This document shows, piece by piece, positions 52,928 through 61,868 of a stretch of 64,000 bases of DNA (positions are counted from its first letter, which is position 1; each line of letters opens with the position of its first letter). A model generated the notes under the pieces. That model was not told the origin of the DNA, made no database searches, and worked only from the letters and a program-made list of their open reading frames with translations. The translations under genes were made by a program, and so were the position numbers. The stretch comes from Salinigranum rubrum. GTDB lineage: Archaea > Halobacteriota > Halobacteria > Halobacteriales > Haloferacaceae. Location of the stretch: assembly GCF_002906575.1 (NCBI RefSeq), contig NZ_CP026309.1:2976001-3040000 (forward strand), in the 5' to 3' direction.

Positions 52928-53425
52928 TCAGAGGTGCCGCTCGTACAGTCGGTAGGGGACCGTCGTCTCCCAGTCGGTGTGAGGGTCCCGTTCGTCGGTC
53001 GCCGCGAACCCGAACTCGCGATACAGGTGGACGGCGGCTTCGAGTTCGTCGACCGTCCAGAGGAACACCCGGTCGTACCCCTGTCGTCGACAGAAGGCCA
53101 TCGCGGCGTCGAGGAGGTCACGGCCGAGTCCGCGACCGTGAAGCGACGGGGCGAGGATGAAGTACCGCACCTGCGCGCCCTCCGCGCCGACGGCCCGGCC
53201 GTCGACGACGATGCCGCCCAGCACGCGGTCGTCGCCGTCGACGACCGTCCACAGTCCGTCGCGCGCTGGGTCGTACCGGGCGACGAACTCGGCGATGCCG
53301 TCGGCAATGTCCGCCTCGAACTGCGGGCCGAGTTCCCAGAGGTCGCCGTAGTACCGCGCGTGGAGGTCGGTCAGCCGACCGATCACCCCGGGAACGTATC
53401 CTCGTTGCAGTTCGTACGCGCTCAT
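52928..53425 (-). CDS. GNAT family N-acetyltransferase
   Basis: The 165-aa single-domain enzyme has 'VRYFILAPSLHGRGLGRDLLDAAMAFCRRQGYDRVFLWTVD'-type GNAT core; the acetyl-CoA loop is 'LHGRGLGRDLL' (R/Q-x2-G-x-G/A). The C-terminal 'HLYREFGFAATDE' is the usual beta6/beta7 region. Substrate unknown. The ATG start is clear. Confidence 0.9.
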   Translation of the reverse strand: MSAYELQRGYVPGVIGRLTDLHARYYGDLWELGPQFEADIADGIAEFVARYDPARDGLWTVVDGDDRVLGGIVVDGRAVGAEGAQVRYFILAPSLHGRGLGRDLLDAAMAFCRRQGYDRVFLWTVDELEAAVHLYREFGFAATDERDPHTDWETTVPYRLYERHL

Positions 53426-53958
53426 CCGGTAGAGAGCGGCATCGGGTCCACAAAACCCTTGAGGTGAGGCCCACGTCGCCCGCGCCGTCTCCGGACGCCA
53501 CTTCCGCTACCACTCGTCCGTGACTCGGCCTCGCCGCCATCGCCTACATCGCCGAGGTTTCGAGGAGCCTGAGACCCGTTACACCGCGGGCCTCCGAACG
53601 TCGTCACGCCCGCTCGGATGTGAAGCGTGGCGTCGGGCGGGCGGACTGTTCCGGTCGGTCGTCGCGGACGGACCTGGTGTGTCGGTCGACTATCAATAAG
53701 TAATGAAATTCGCTTTCCACAGGCAAACGGTCCGACGGGCCGTACTTTCCCATGCAACCGAGTAGTGTAAGTCGATTCGGACCGGCGTATAACCGCGAAC
53801 CATCCCGACCCCCGAGGTAAGGGTTATCAGTTACCCACTCGACGCTCGTACTGGGTTCGGTCGCGTGCGAGTGCGCCGCCGGAGGCCGAATTCAGCTCCG
53901 GGACGCGAGCGAACGTGACCGACCGCCGGAGACGATACACCCCGAAGACAGCGACACC
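53426..53958. other. Intergenic region before the aldehyde dehydrogenase gene
   Basis: About 530 nt without a supported gene. At 53695-53705 there is an AT-rich box (AATAAGTAATG) and at 53818-53832 another (AAGGGTTATCAGTTACC). A 20-codon ORF at 53703-53765 is too short to support. No RNA gene or repeat is seen. Confidence 0.55.
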
Positions 53959-55320
53959 ATGGACGCAATCAACCCCGCTACTGGTCGACGAATCGAGTCG
54001 TACGAAGACGCGACGGAATCCGACGTTCGAGACGCCCTCGACCGCGCTGAGACCGCGTACGAGTCGTGGCGACACCGGCCGCTACGCGAGCGCGAGACGC
54101 TCCTCGCCGACGCCGCGGACGTCCTGCGCGAGAACGAGGAGCGGTACGCCCGCCTGATGACCGAGGAGATGGGCAAGCCCATCTCGCAGGCGCGCTCGGA
54201 GGTACAGAAGTGCGCGTGGGTCTGTGACCACTACGCCGAACACGCCTCGGCGTATCTGGGTGACGACCACCATCCCAGCCCGCCGGGGACGACCGTCAAG
54301 ACCAGCTACGAGCCCCTGGGGACGGTGCTGGCGGTGATGCCGTGGAACTTTCCCTTCTGGCAGGTGTTCCGGTTCGCGGCGCCGTATCTCACCGCCGGCA
54401 ACGTCGGGGTCCTCAAGCACGCCTCGAACGTCCCGGGCTGTGCGGAGGCCATCGAGGAGGTGTTCCGCGAGGCCGGCTACCCCGACGGCGTCTTCCAGTC
54501 GCTGCTCGCGCCGTCGGACCTGATCGACGACATCCTCCGGGACGACCGCGTGAAGGCGGCGACGCTCACCGGGAGCGGGCCCGCCGGCCGCGCCGTCGCC
54601 TCGACGGCAGGAGAGGAACTGAAGAAGACCGTCCTCGAACTCGGCGGGTCGGACCCCTTCGTCGTCCTCGACGACGCGGACCTCGACGCGGCCGTCGAGG
54701 TGGGCGCGCAGGCGCGAAACCAGAACGGCGGGCAGTCCTGCATCGCGGCCAAGCGGTTCATCGTCCACGACGACGTGTACGACGACTTTCTCGACCGGTT
54801 CGTCGACGAGATGGAGTCGTTCGTCGTCGGCGACCCGACCGACGAGGAGACGGACATGGGGCCACAGGCCCGAGAAGAACTGATGGAAGAGCTCCACGGG
54901 CAGGTGACCGCGAGCGTCGAGGCGGGCGCGACGCTCGTCACGGGCGGGGAGCCGCTGAACCGGGAGGGCGCGTTCTACCCGCCGACGGTACTGACCGATA
55001 TCCCCGAGGGCTGCCCGGCCGACGACGAGGAACTGTTCGGGCCGGTCGCCGCGGTGTTCCGCGCCGAGGACGAGGAGGCGGCCATCGAGACGGCCAACGA
55101 CACCGAGTTCGGTCTCGGCGCGAGCGTCTGGACCGAGGACCGCGAGCGCGGCGAACGGGTCGCTCACCGGATCGAAGCCGGCTGTACCTACGTCAACCAG
55201 CTGACGAAGTCCGACCCGCGGGTCCCCTTCGGCGGCATCGGCGACTCCGGCTACGGCCGGGAACTCTCGGAGGTCGGTATCACCGAGTTCGTGAACAAGA
55301 AGACCATCTGGGTCGAGTGA
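53959..55320 (+). CDS. Aldehyde dehydrogenase, succinate-semialdehyde dehydrogenase type
   Basis: The 453-aa NAD(P)-dependent enzyme oxidises an aldehyde to an acid. It has 'GTVLAVMPWNFPFWQVFR', 'TLTGSGPAGRAVASTAGEELKKTVLELGGSDPFVVL' (split here as a family phrase) with the catalytic Glu, 'NGGQSCIAAKRFIV' with the catalytic Cys, and 'DEELFGPVAAVFRAEDEEAAIE' near the C-terminus. Length and 'VNQLTKSDPRVPFGGIGDSGYGRELSEVGI' match succinate-semialdehyde dehydrogenase-like proteins, though the true aldehyde is unknown. A 46-bp tandem duplication begins at its stop codon. Confidence 0.92.
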   Translation: MDAINPATGRRIESYEDATESDVRDALDRAETAYESWRHRPLRERETLLADAADVLRENEERYARLMTEEMGKPISQARSEVQKCAWVCDHYAEHASAYLGDDHHPSPPGTTVKTSYEPLGTVLAVMPWNFPFWQVFRFAAPYLTAGNVGVLKHASNVPGCAEAIEEVFREAGYPDGVFQSLLAPSDLIDDILRDDRVKAATLTGSGPAGRAVASTAGEELKKTVLELGGSDPFVVLDDADLDAAVEVGAQARNQNGGQSCIAAKRFIVHDDVYDDFLDRFVDEMESFVVGDPTDEETDMGPQAREELMEELHGQVTASVEAGATLVTGGEPLNREGAFYPPTVLTDIPEGCPADDEELFGPVAAVFRAEDEEAAIETANDTEFGLGASVWTEDRERGERVAHRIEAGCTYVNQLTKSDPRVPFGGIGDSGYGRELSEVGITEFVNKKTIWVE

Positions 55321-55410
55321 CCGGCTGAGGACCCACAACGGGCCGGTTCACGACGGCCGCGAGAGACCGGCTGAGGACCCACAACGGGCCGGTTCACGAC
55401 GGCCGCGAGA
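55319..55410. repeat. 46-bp tandem duplication at the aldehyde dehydrogenase stop
   Basis: Two perfect 46-base copies, beginning GACCGGCTGAGGACCC, occupy 55319-55364 and 55365-55410; eight more bases repeat after. The unit contains GGCCGGTTCACGACGGCC, which may fold weakly, so transcript termination is one possibility. Confidence 0.9.
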
Positions 55411-55631
55411 GACCGGCTCGCTGGCCGTCCACTCCGGTACCGCCCCGAGCACTTTCCGCGACGGTTTTCACCGAAAGCTGTCGACAGAGGAGCTAAAACC
55501 GGTGAAAATATCACGCACAGCCACAGAGGTGTCGGCTCCGTCGAGAGGCCACCTCAGTGCCGTAACCGCACGCCGCGGCGAGGGAGGAGGGCGGCGTTTT
55601 TCCGTCTCAAACCCCTAGCCGAGGCCCAGCC
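55411..55631. other. Intergenic region before the small zinc-finger gene
   Basis: It contains the inverted repeat at 55465-55508 and no supported gene. Confidence 0.5.
55465..55508. repeat. Inverted repeat TTTTCACCG / CGGTGAAAA
   Basis: Perfect 9-bp arms at 55465-55473 and 55500-55508, separated by 26 nt. It lies 124-167 nt upstream of the small zinc-finger gene. It could be a paired regulator site or a weak terminator hairpin. Confidence 0.5.
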
Positions 55632-55802
55632 ATGACTGACGACCCACCTCGCGAATGTCCGTTCTGTGACTTCGAACCGGACGTCTCGAAGGAGGACGTC
55701 AAGACCGCTCCCGAGATGGAGGTGCACCAGGTGTACCGCCACGTCGAGACGGAGCACCCGGAGAGGGTCGACGAACTACCGCAGGGCGCCGACGCCGACT
55801 AA
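55632..55802 (+). CDS. Small zinc-finger-like protein (56 aa)
   Basis: The short ORF encodes MTDDPPRECPFCDFEPD, a middle segment with Lys/Glu, and 'MEVHQVYRHVETEHPERV' before an acidic end. The C-x2-C pair with two or three following His makes a C2H2-type zinc-binding site, as in many small haloarchaeal zinc-finger proteins. Codon use (GAC, GTC, GAG) is like its neighbours, which supports it as real. It could bind nucleic acid or a protein partner; function unknown. Confidence 0.75.
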   Translation: MTDDPPRECPFCDFEPDVSKEDVKTAPEMEVHQVYRHVETEHPERVDELPQGADAD

Positions 55803-56053
55803 CGCGCGTCAGTCCCCCGGTTCCCGTCGTTCGCTGCGTTCTTTCGTCGGTTACGGTTCGACCGTGTCGGGAACGCTCGCCCGCTCTCCCGCGGCGACAC
55901 GTTCGACCGCGAACGCGATGCGATGCGATGGACTCGGAGCGCCGACCTGCGTCGACCGCGACGCCTCGGCCCAGAACCGAGTGACGCACACGGACAACGG
56001 AGACTGCTCCTACCCACAGCTTCAACCCGGGGTCGCTGGTAACGAACACCCAC

Positions 56054-56890
56054 ATGACAGTAGGCACACACACGCTCCCGAGCGGCGACGACGTCCCCGA
56101 ACTGGGTCTCGGAACCTGGAAACTCGACGGCGACACGGTCAAAGAGAGCGTCCGCGCCGCGCTCGACGCCGGCTACACCCACATCGACACGGCGGAGGGC
56201 TACCGGAACGAGTCCGAAATCGGCGAGGTGCTCGGCGAGTACGACCGCGACGACCTCTTTCTCACCTCGAAGGTGCTCGCGAAGAACCTCAACTACGACT
56301 CGCTCGTCGAGTCGTGCGAGGCGTCGCTCTCTCGGCTCGGGACGGATTACCTCGACCTGTACCTCATCCACTGGCCCAATCCCGCCATCTCGCTCCGGGA
56401 GTCGCTGGACGCGATGGCGACGCTACACGACCGCGGGCTCGTCCGCAACGTGGGCGTGTCGAACTTCAGCGCCTACCAACTCAGCTGCGCCCACCACGTC
56501 AGCGACGTCCCCATCGCGGTGAACCAGATCGAGTACCACCCGTGGCTGCAGCGACCGAACCTCGTCGACTACTGTCGCGAGTCCGAGACGGTCATCGAGG
56601 CGGCCGCACCGCTGGCGCGGACCGAAATCTTCGAGGACGAGGTCGTACAGGAACTCGCGGACGAGTACGAGAAGTCCCCGGCGCAGGTCGTCCTCCGGTG
56701 GGCGCTCGACCACGACATCGTCGTCCTGCCGAAGTCCTCCTCGCCGGAGCACGTCCGGCAGAACCTGGACGTCGACTGGGAACTGGACGCGGCGGACCGC
56801 GAGCGTCTCGACGGGCGCGACCGGGACTACCCGGTGTACGACACGCCTGCGCGCGACTGGTCGGGCGACACGTACGGCATCCACCAGTGA
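56054..56890 (+). CDS. Aldo/keto reductase (2,5-diketo-gluconate reductase-like)
   Basis: The 278-aa TIM-barrel reductase has 'PELGLGTWKLDGDTVKESV', 'YTHIDTAEGYRNESEIGE' (Asp, Tyr), 'LFLTSKV' (Lys) and 'LDLYLIHWPNP' (His). 'NQIEYHPWLQRPNLVDYC' and 'PKSSSPEHVRQNLDV' are typical of the AKR5-like group. All catalytic residues are intact. It is convergent with the Gfo/Idh/MocA gene at 56894, only 3 nt apart. Substrate unknown, though sugar or keto-sugar reduction is likely. Confidence 0.88.
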   Translation: MTVGTHTLPSGDDVPELGLGTWKLDGDTVKESVRAALDAGYTHIDTAEGYRNESEIGEVLGEYDRDDLFLTSKVLAKNLNYDSLVESCEASLSRLGTDYLDLYLIHWPNPAISLRESLDAMATLHDRGLVRNVGVSNFSAYQLSCAHHVSDVPIAVNQIEYHPWLQRPNLVDYCRESETVIEAAAPLARTEIFEDEVVQELADEYEKSPAQVVLRWALDHDIVVLPKSSSPEHVRQNLDVDWELDAADRERLDGRDRDYPVYDTPARDWSGDTYGIHQ

Positions 56891-56893
56891 CGG

Positions 56894-57985
56894 TCACTCC
56901 GAGAGGGTGACCGGCATCCCCGTGTCGGCGGACTCGTAGACCGCGTCGAGCACGCGCATGTCGACGAGCGCGTGCTCGCCGTCGGGGGAAAAGGGCGTCC
57001 CCGTCAGGAGGTGGTGACCGAAGTACGCGAACTCCTCTTCGAGTTGGTGGACCGGGTCGAACTCGATATCGGCTTCCATCTCCCCGCGGACGACCGTGAC
57101 TTCCCGGGCCTCCCGCTCGTAGAAGGCCGGGTCGAGGATCAACTGGCCGTCCGTCCCCGTGAGTTCCAGCCGGCTGGCGTGCTGTGCGTTCTGACTCACG
57201 GTGCAGTGCGCCTGCACGCCGTCGGGGAACCCCAGGTCGAAGGAGGCGTGCTCGTCCACCTCGCTGAACGCCTCGTGGACCGAGCGGGTGTGTCCGCTCA
57301 CCCGCTCGGGGTCGGCGCCGAGGACGAACCGCGTCGTGTTGAGCGGGTAGACGCCGAGGTCCATGAGCGCACACCCGCCGCTGAGTTCCGAATCGAGCCG
57401 CCACTGGTCGGTCGACTCGCTCAACTCGCCGAGCATCACCTGCGACATGGCGGCGTGAACGTGGACGACGTCGCCGACGAACCCCTCCTCGAGCAGGTCC
57501 TTCACGCGACGGACCGCGGGGTCCGTCTGCATCCGGTAGCCGACCATGAGCGGGACGTCGTGTTCCGCACAGACCGCGACCAGCCGTTCGGCGCGGTCGA
57601 GCGACGCCGCCATCGGCTTCTCACAGAGGACCGCCTTCCCCTGGTCGGCCGCGGCCTCGACGTACTCCAGGTGGGTCGCGTTCGGCGTCGCGACGTACAC
57701 CGCGTCGTACTCGTCGGCGACAGTGCCCGCTTTGAACTCCTCCGGTGAGACGCCGGTGAGGTCGTGTTCGCTCGTGAAGGCGTCGACGGCGTCGGTGTCG
57801 ACGTCGGTCACGACCGTCGCCTCGGTGAACTCCGACCGCTGGATGCCGGGCAGTGCCCACTCGCGCGTGAACCAGCCGAGGCCGACCAGGGCGAGTCGGA
57901 CCGGTTCGGAGACGCTGTCGGGGTCTCGCGTCTGCCAGTCGCGGCGGGTGAAGTCGTCGAAGTACGTCCCGAGAGAGGGTTCCAT
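56894..57985 (-). CDS. Gfo/Idh/MocA oxidoreductase, D-xylose 1-dehydrogenase-like
   Basis: The 363-aa NAD(P) enzyme begins 'YFDDFTRRDWQTRDPDSVSEPVRLALVGLGWFTREWALPG' (split here as family phrase). The 'FTRRDWQ' and 'GLGWFTRE' elements resemble haloarchaeal D-xylose 1-dehydrogenase (Gfo6/XacA group). 'GKAVLCEKPMAASLDRAE' has the EKP motif and 'GGCALMDLGVYPLNTTRFVLG' the dimer/substrate region. ATG 57985 is chosen because a TTATTTCG box begins about 31 nt upstream. Xylose oxidation is a reasonable but unproved function. Confidence 0.82.
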   Translation of the reverse strand: MEPSLGTYFDDFTRRDWQTRDPDSVSEPVRLALVGLGWFTREWALPGIQRSEFTEATVVTDVDTDAVDAFTSEHDLTGVSPEEFKAGTVADEYDAVYVATPNATHLEYVEAAADQGKAVLCEKPMAASLDRAERLVAVCAEHDVPLMVGYRMQTDPAVRRVKDLLEEGFVGDVVHVHAAMSQVMLGELSESTDQWRLDSELSGGCALMDLGVYPLNTTRFVLGADPERVSGHTRSVHEAFSEVDEHASFDLGFPDGVQAHCTVSQNAQHASRLELTGTDGQLILDPAFYEREAREVTVVRGEMEADIEFDPVHQLEEEFAYFGHHLLTGTPFSPDGEHALVDMRVLDAVYESADTGMPVTLSE

Positions 57986-58200
57986 GACGTCCCCACGTAT
58001 CGGCGGAGCGAAATAACTGCTGGCGACTTCGGTCGGGAGGCACTCCGGCGAGGCTCGGAGAGGGAGCGGAGAGAGCGTCGTCGAAGTCGCCCGAAACCGA
58101 GAGACAGAGACCGCACGCCGTCGGGGAAAGCCCTGGGCCGGGCGGAGCACACCCTCGACGTCCCGACGCGCCCGAAGTGCGGCGGATCGGCCTCTCCCGG

Positions 58201-58220
58201 CTGACTGACCAGTCAGTCAG
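58201..58220. promoter_or_regulatory. TetR-type operator 1, CTGACTGAC-CA-GTCAGTCAG
   Basis: Perfect 9-bp inverted repeat with a 2-nt centre, upstream of the TetR start at 58259. It shares the centre CA and the arm pattern with operator 2, 27 bp away centre to centre. Confidence 0.75.
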
Positions 58221-58230
58221 AAGGTTCTTA

Positions 58231-58244
58231 ACTAACCAGTTAGT
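58231..58244. promoter_or_regulatory. TetR-type operator 2 overlapping the TATA box
   Basis: ACTAAC-CA-GTTAGT, perfect 6-bp arms. It overlaps the TTAACTAA box at 58228-58235, about 29 nt before ATG 58259, so binding would block transcription of the TetR-MATE operon. Confidence 0.7.
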
Positions 58245-58258
58245 AAGTCAGACAACTG

Positions 58259-58846
58259 ATGAACACGGAGACGACCGACGAGATCATCGCCGCGACGGGC
58301 CGTGCCCTCTGTGAGTGCGGGTACGCGGACCTCACGATGCAGCGGATAGCGAAGGAGTCGTCGCTGACGACGGCCGCGATTCACTACCACTTCGACACGA
58401 AATCAGAGTTGCTGAACGCGTTTCTCGACGACCTCATCGAGCGGTTTCAGGCCCGGTTGGCCTGCGAAGCGGAGGACCCGCGCGAACGACTGACGACGTT
58501 CGTCGACGCCGTCTTCACGCCGTCGGCGAGCGACGACGACTTCCCGGTCGCGTTGATGGAACTGAAAGCCCAGGCGCCCTACCACGACGGGTTCCGAGAG
58601 CGGTTCTGCGACCTCGACGACGTGATGCGGCGGGTGGTCGCAACGGCGGTTCGTGACGGCATCGACGCGGGCCACTTCGAGGAGGCCGACCCCGAAGCGG
58701 TCGCCCGTCTGGTCACCACGGCCATCAACGGGGCGCACGTCCGGCGGGTGGCTCTCGGAGAGGACGGCGCGGAGACGCGCGCGACCGTCGAACGGTACCT
58801 CGAACTGCAACTGGGGTGGACGCCGAACTCGGAGGTGACGGCGTGA
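58259..58846 (+). CDS. TetR family repressor
   Basis: The 195-aa protein has an N-terminal HTH ('GYADLTMQRIAKESSLTTAAIHYHFDTKSELLNAFL', split as a family phrase), with the recognition helix 'TTAAIHYHFDTKSEL'. The C-terminal ligand-binding region is helical. It is first in an operon with the MATE transporter; the stop overlaps the MATE GTG (GTGA). Two inverted repeats just upstream fit autorepression relieved by a transported compound. Confidence 0.92.
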   Translation: MNTETTDEIIAATGRALCECGYADLTMQRIAKESSLTTAAIHYHFDTKSELLNAFLDDLIERFQARLACEAEDPRERLTTFVDAVFTPSASDDDFPVALMELKAQAPYHDGFRERFCDLDDVMRRVVATAVRDGIDAGHFEEADPEAVARLVTTAINGAHVRRVALGEDGAETRATVERYLELQLGWTPNSEVTA

Positions 58847-60327
58847 GCCTGTTCAAAGGACAGGAAGAACTCGACCTCACCGACGGCGGCATCGTCAAGC
58901 CGCTCCTGTATCTCTCGCTCCCCATCGTCGTCACGAACCTGATGCAGACCGCCTACAACCTGGCGGACACCTTCTGGCTCGGCCAGTACTCGACGGAGGC
59001 GCTCGCGGCCATCTCCTTCGCGTTTCCGATGGTGTTCCTGCTCATCTCGCTCGGGATGGGGCTCTCCGTGGCCGGTAGCGTCCTCGTCGCCCAGCACACC
59101 GGGGCGGACGAGACACGGAAAGCCGAGTACGCCGCCTCCCAGACGGTCACGTTCGCGTTCCTCGGGTCGCTCCTCCTGGGACTCGTCGGCTACCCGTTCG
59201 TCAGGCCGTTCCTCGCCGCTCTGGGAGCCTCGCCGAGCGTCCTCCCCGGCGCGACGGCGTACATGCAGGTCGTGGCGCTCGGGCTCCCGTTCATGTTCGG
59301 CTTCTTCGTGTTCGTCTCGCTGATGCGCGGCGCCGGCGATACCGTCACGCCGATGCTCGTCATGTTCGGGACCGTCGTGCTGAACGTGGTGCTGGACCCG
59401 TTTCTCATCAACGGGTGGACGCTGGTGGCGAACGCCCCGCTCGTGGGGACCGTCGCGTTCCCCGAACTCGGCATTCAGGGCGCGGCCATCGCGACGGTGT
59501 TCTCTCGGAGCCTCGCGATGCTCGTCGGCGTCTACATCATGCTGTCGGGGACGCGCGGCATCCGGATCCGCATCTCGGACATGGTGCCCGACGTCGAGTA
59601 CCTCCGACGGATTCTCGCCATCGGCGTGCCGGCGTCCGTCGAGGGGACGGGGCGCGCGCTGTCGATCAACGCGCTCCTCGTCGTGGTCGGCCTGTTCTCG
59701 ACGCCGGTCGTCGCCGGGTTCGGCATCGGCACCCGCGTGTTCTCGGTCGTCTTCCTCCCCGCCATCGCGGTGGCACGCGGCGTCGAGACGATGGCCGGCC
59801 AGAACATCGGCGCCGGCAAGTACGACCGCGCGGAGGCGGCGAACTACGCCGCCGCGAAGGGGCTGTTCGTCGTGCTCGCGCTCGTCGGAGTCGGGGTCTT
59901 CCTCGTCCCCGGACCCATCGTGAGCGCGTTCACCGACGACCCGGCGGTGCTGGCGGTCGGCACGCAGTTCCTCCGGTACGTCTCGCTGTCCTTCGGCTTC
60001 ATCGGGGTCATGCGGGCGTTCACGGGCGGGTTCCGCGGCGCGGGCGAGACGCTGGTCGCCGCCGCCATCTCGGTCCTGACGCTGGCGGGGATTCGACTGC
60101 CTATCGCCTACGTCGCCTCACAGGGCGTGCTGCCAACCAGCCTGTGGTTCCTCGGCCGGCCCGACCCGCGCGGAATCTGGCTCGCCTTTTTCGTCTCGAA
60201 CGTGGTCGGGGCGGTCGTCGCGTGGCTGTGGTTCCGCCGCGGCACCTGGCGGCGTGGCGACGTGCGTGAGAGCACGATAGACCGCCTCGAACCGGACGAC
60301 GTTGACCCCGCACCCGTGGACGACTGA
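58843..60327 (+). CDS. MATE family efflux transporter, coupled to TetR
   Basis: The 494-aa protein has about 12 helices in two MATE repeats: 'PLLYLSLPIVVTNLMQTAYNLADTFWLG' (split as family phrase), 'LMRGAGDTVTPMLVMFGTVVLN', 'ILAIGVPASVEGTGRA' and 'VETMAGQNIGAGKYDRAEAA'. It should export cationic compounds in exchange for Na+ or H+. GTG 58843 is chosen for the GTGA overlap with tetR and the family N-terminus (SLFKGQEELDLT); an upstream in-frame start at 58816 is less likely. Confidence 0.9.
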   Translation: MSLFKGQEELDLTDGGIVKPLLYLSLPIVVTNLMQTAYNLADTFWLGQYSTEALAAISFAFPMVFLLISLGMGLSVAGSVLVAQHTGADETRKAEYAASQTVTFAFLGSLLLGLVGYPFVRPFLAALGASPSVLPGATAYMQVVALGLPFMFGFFVFVSLMRGAGDTVTPMLVMFGTVVLNVVLDPFLINGWTLVANAPLVGTVAFPELGIQGAAIATVFSRSLAMLVGVYIMLSGTRGIRIRISDMVPDVEYLRRILAIGVPASVEGTGRALSINALLVVVGLFSTPVVAGFGIGTRVFSVVFLPAIAVARGVETMAGQNIGAGKYDRAEAANYAAAKGLFVVLALVGVGVFLVPGPIVSAFTDDPAVLAVGTQFLRYVSLSFGFIGVMRAFTGGFRGAGETLVAAAISVLTLAGIRLPIAYVASQGVLPTSLWFLGRPDPRGIWLAFFVSNVVGAVVAWLWFRRGTWRRGDVRESTIDRLEPDDVDPAPVDD

Positions 60328-60410
60328 CCGACCATCGGACCGGCGCCCCGCGGGACGTCCACGAGACGCCCGCAACGCTTTGGTGACGCGGCAACGACAT
60401 CACACGAGCC

Positions 60411-61868
60411 GTGACTCCCTCCGTCTTCGACCCCGACCTCTCCTCGACCGCGGTCGCCGAAACCGGCCTCAGCGACATCGACAGCGAGACCGGCGAACTG
60501 CGGATTCAGGGGTACCCGGTCGAGGACCTCGCCGAGAACGCCTCCTACGAGGAGGCGGCGTGGCTGCTGTTCTACGGGCGCCTCCCGACCGACGAGGAAC
60601 TGACCGAGTTCACGGACGAACTCGCGGCCGCGCGCGGCCTCACCAGGGAGGTTCACCGGCTGATTCGAGCGGGTGCGGAGGCGGGGGCGTCGGCGATGGA
60701 CGTGCTGCGGATGGGTCTCGCCGCCGGGAGCCTCGATTCGGACGGCGAGGACCTCCCGCTGGCGACCCGGCGCGTCGTCGCGACTTGCCCGACAATCGTC
60801 GCGGCCTACTGGCGGCAGCGACAGGGGGAAACGCCCGTCCGGCCGCGAGAAGACCTCACGCACACGGCGAACTTCCTCTACATGCTCTCCGGGGAAGAGC
60901 CGGACGAATCGACCGTCGAGGGGCTGGAGACGTATCTGACGGCGATCATCGAACACGGGCTCAACCCCTCGTCGTTCGCCGCCCGCATCGTCGGGTCGAC
61001 CGGCTCGGACCCGTTCTCGGCGGCCACCGGAGCCGTGGGGACGCTCAAGGGCCCGCGACACGGTGGGGCGCTCGAACGGGTCTTCGAGACGCTCGCGGCA
61101 ATCGACGAGGAGAGCGACCGCTCGGCGTCCGTCGAGGAGCGATTCGAGGCCGAGGGATCGGTAGCCGGCTTCGGCCACAGCGTCTACGATACGCGGGACC
61201 CGCGAGCGGACCTCCTCGACCGGGTCGCAGAGCGCGTCTTCGAGGGGCGGGAGTCGATGGCGTTCCTGCGGGACGCGCGGCGACTCGACGACGCCGCCGA
61301 GGAGTACCTGGCCGACCACTATCCGGAACAGCAGATGCACGTGACCGTCGACTACTACGCGGCGGTTCTGCTCTCGGGCCTCGATATTCCCCCGGAGCTA
61401 TTCACCGCGACCTTCGCGGTCGGCCGCGCCGCCGGCTGGATGGCACATTACCGCGAACAGTTCGAGAGCGAGACGCTGCTTCGCCCTCGAACCCGATACA
61501 GCGGCCCCGAAGAGCGGTCGTGGGTGCCACGGTCGGACCGGTACGTCGCGGGCGACTCGAACGCGCCGTCGCCGGACGCGCTGGCGGGACTCTCCTCCGT
61601 TCTCGGAGCGCTCTCGGAACCCGCTCGGCTGGAACTGCTCGTGGTCCTGTACGAGTCCGGCGAACCGCTCTCGTACTCGACGCTTCGAGCGCGGAGTTCG
61701 ATCGACGACAAGGGGCGGTTCAACTACCACCTCCGCAAACTCCGCGGCGTCTTCGTCGCGAAGACGGAGTCGGGCTACGTGCTGACCGAGCCCGGACGAA
61801 CGGTCGTCGAGATGCTGCTCGACGACGAAGGACTGCTCGCAGACGTGTCCGGGGAACGGCGAGGATAG
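60411..61868 (+). CDS. Citrate-synthase-like protein fused to a C-terminal winged-helix domain
   Basis: The 485-aa protein has a citrate synthase fold (residues 1-375) and a C-terminal ArsR-like winged helix (about 395-480): 'LGALSEPARLELLVVLYES', 'YSTLRARSSIDDKGRFNYHLRKLRGVFV'. The CS part retains catalytic-type His217 ('LKGPRHGGAL'), His256 ('GFGHSVYDTRDPRA') and Asp314 ('VTVDYYAAVL'); the residue after His256 is Ser where Arg is usual. The fusion implies metabolite-linked gene control or a regulator derived from an enzyme. GTG start. It lies one gene before a second paralogue at 62102. Confidence 0.85.
   Translation: MTPSVFDPDLSSTAVAETGLSDIDSETGELRIQGYPVEDLAENASYEEAAWLLFYGRLPTDEELTEFTDELAAARGLTREVHRLIRAGAEAGASAMDVLRMGLAAGSLDSDGEDLPLATRRVVATCPTIVAAYWRQRQGETPVRPREDLTHTANFLYMLSGEEPDESTVEGLETYLTAIIEHGLNPSSFAARIVGSTGSDPFSAATGAVGTLKGPRHGGALERVFETLAAIDEESDRSASVEERFEAEGSVAGFGHSVYDTRDPRADLLDRVAERVFEGRESMAFLRDARRLDDAAEEYLADHYPEQQMHVTVDYYAAVLLSGLDIPPELFTATFAVGRAAGWMAHYREQFESETLLRPRTRYSGPEERSWVPRSDRYVAGDSNAPSPDALAGLSSVLGALSEPARLELLVVLYESGEPLSYSTLRARSSIDDKGRFNYHLRKLRGVFVAKTESGYVLTEPGRTVVEMLLDDEGLLADVSGERRG

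Noticed and set aside
53703-53765. 20-codon ORF after an AT-rich box
   Set aside because: No overlap with a downstream gene, no recognisable sequence; too little evidence to call.
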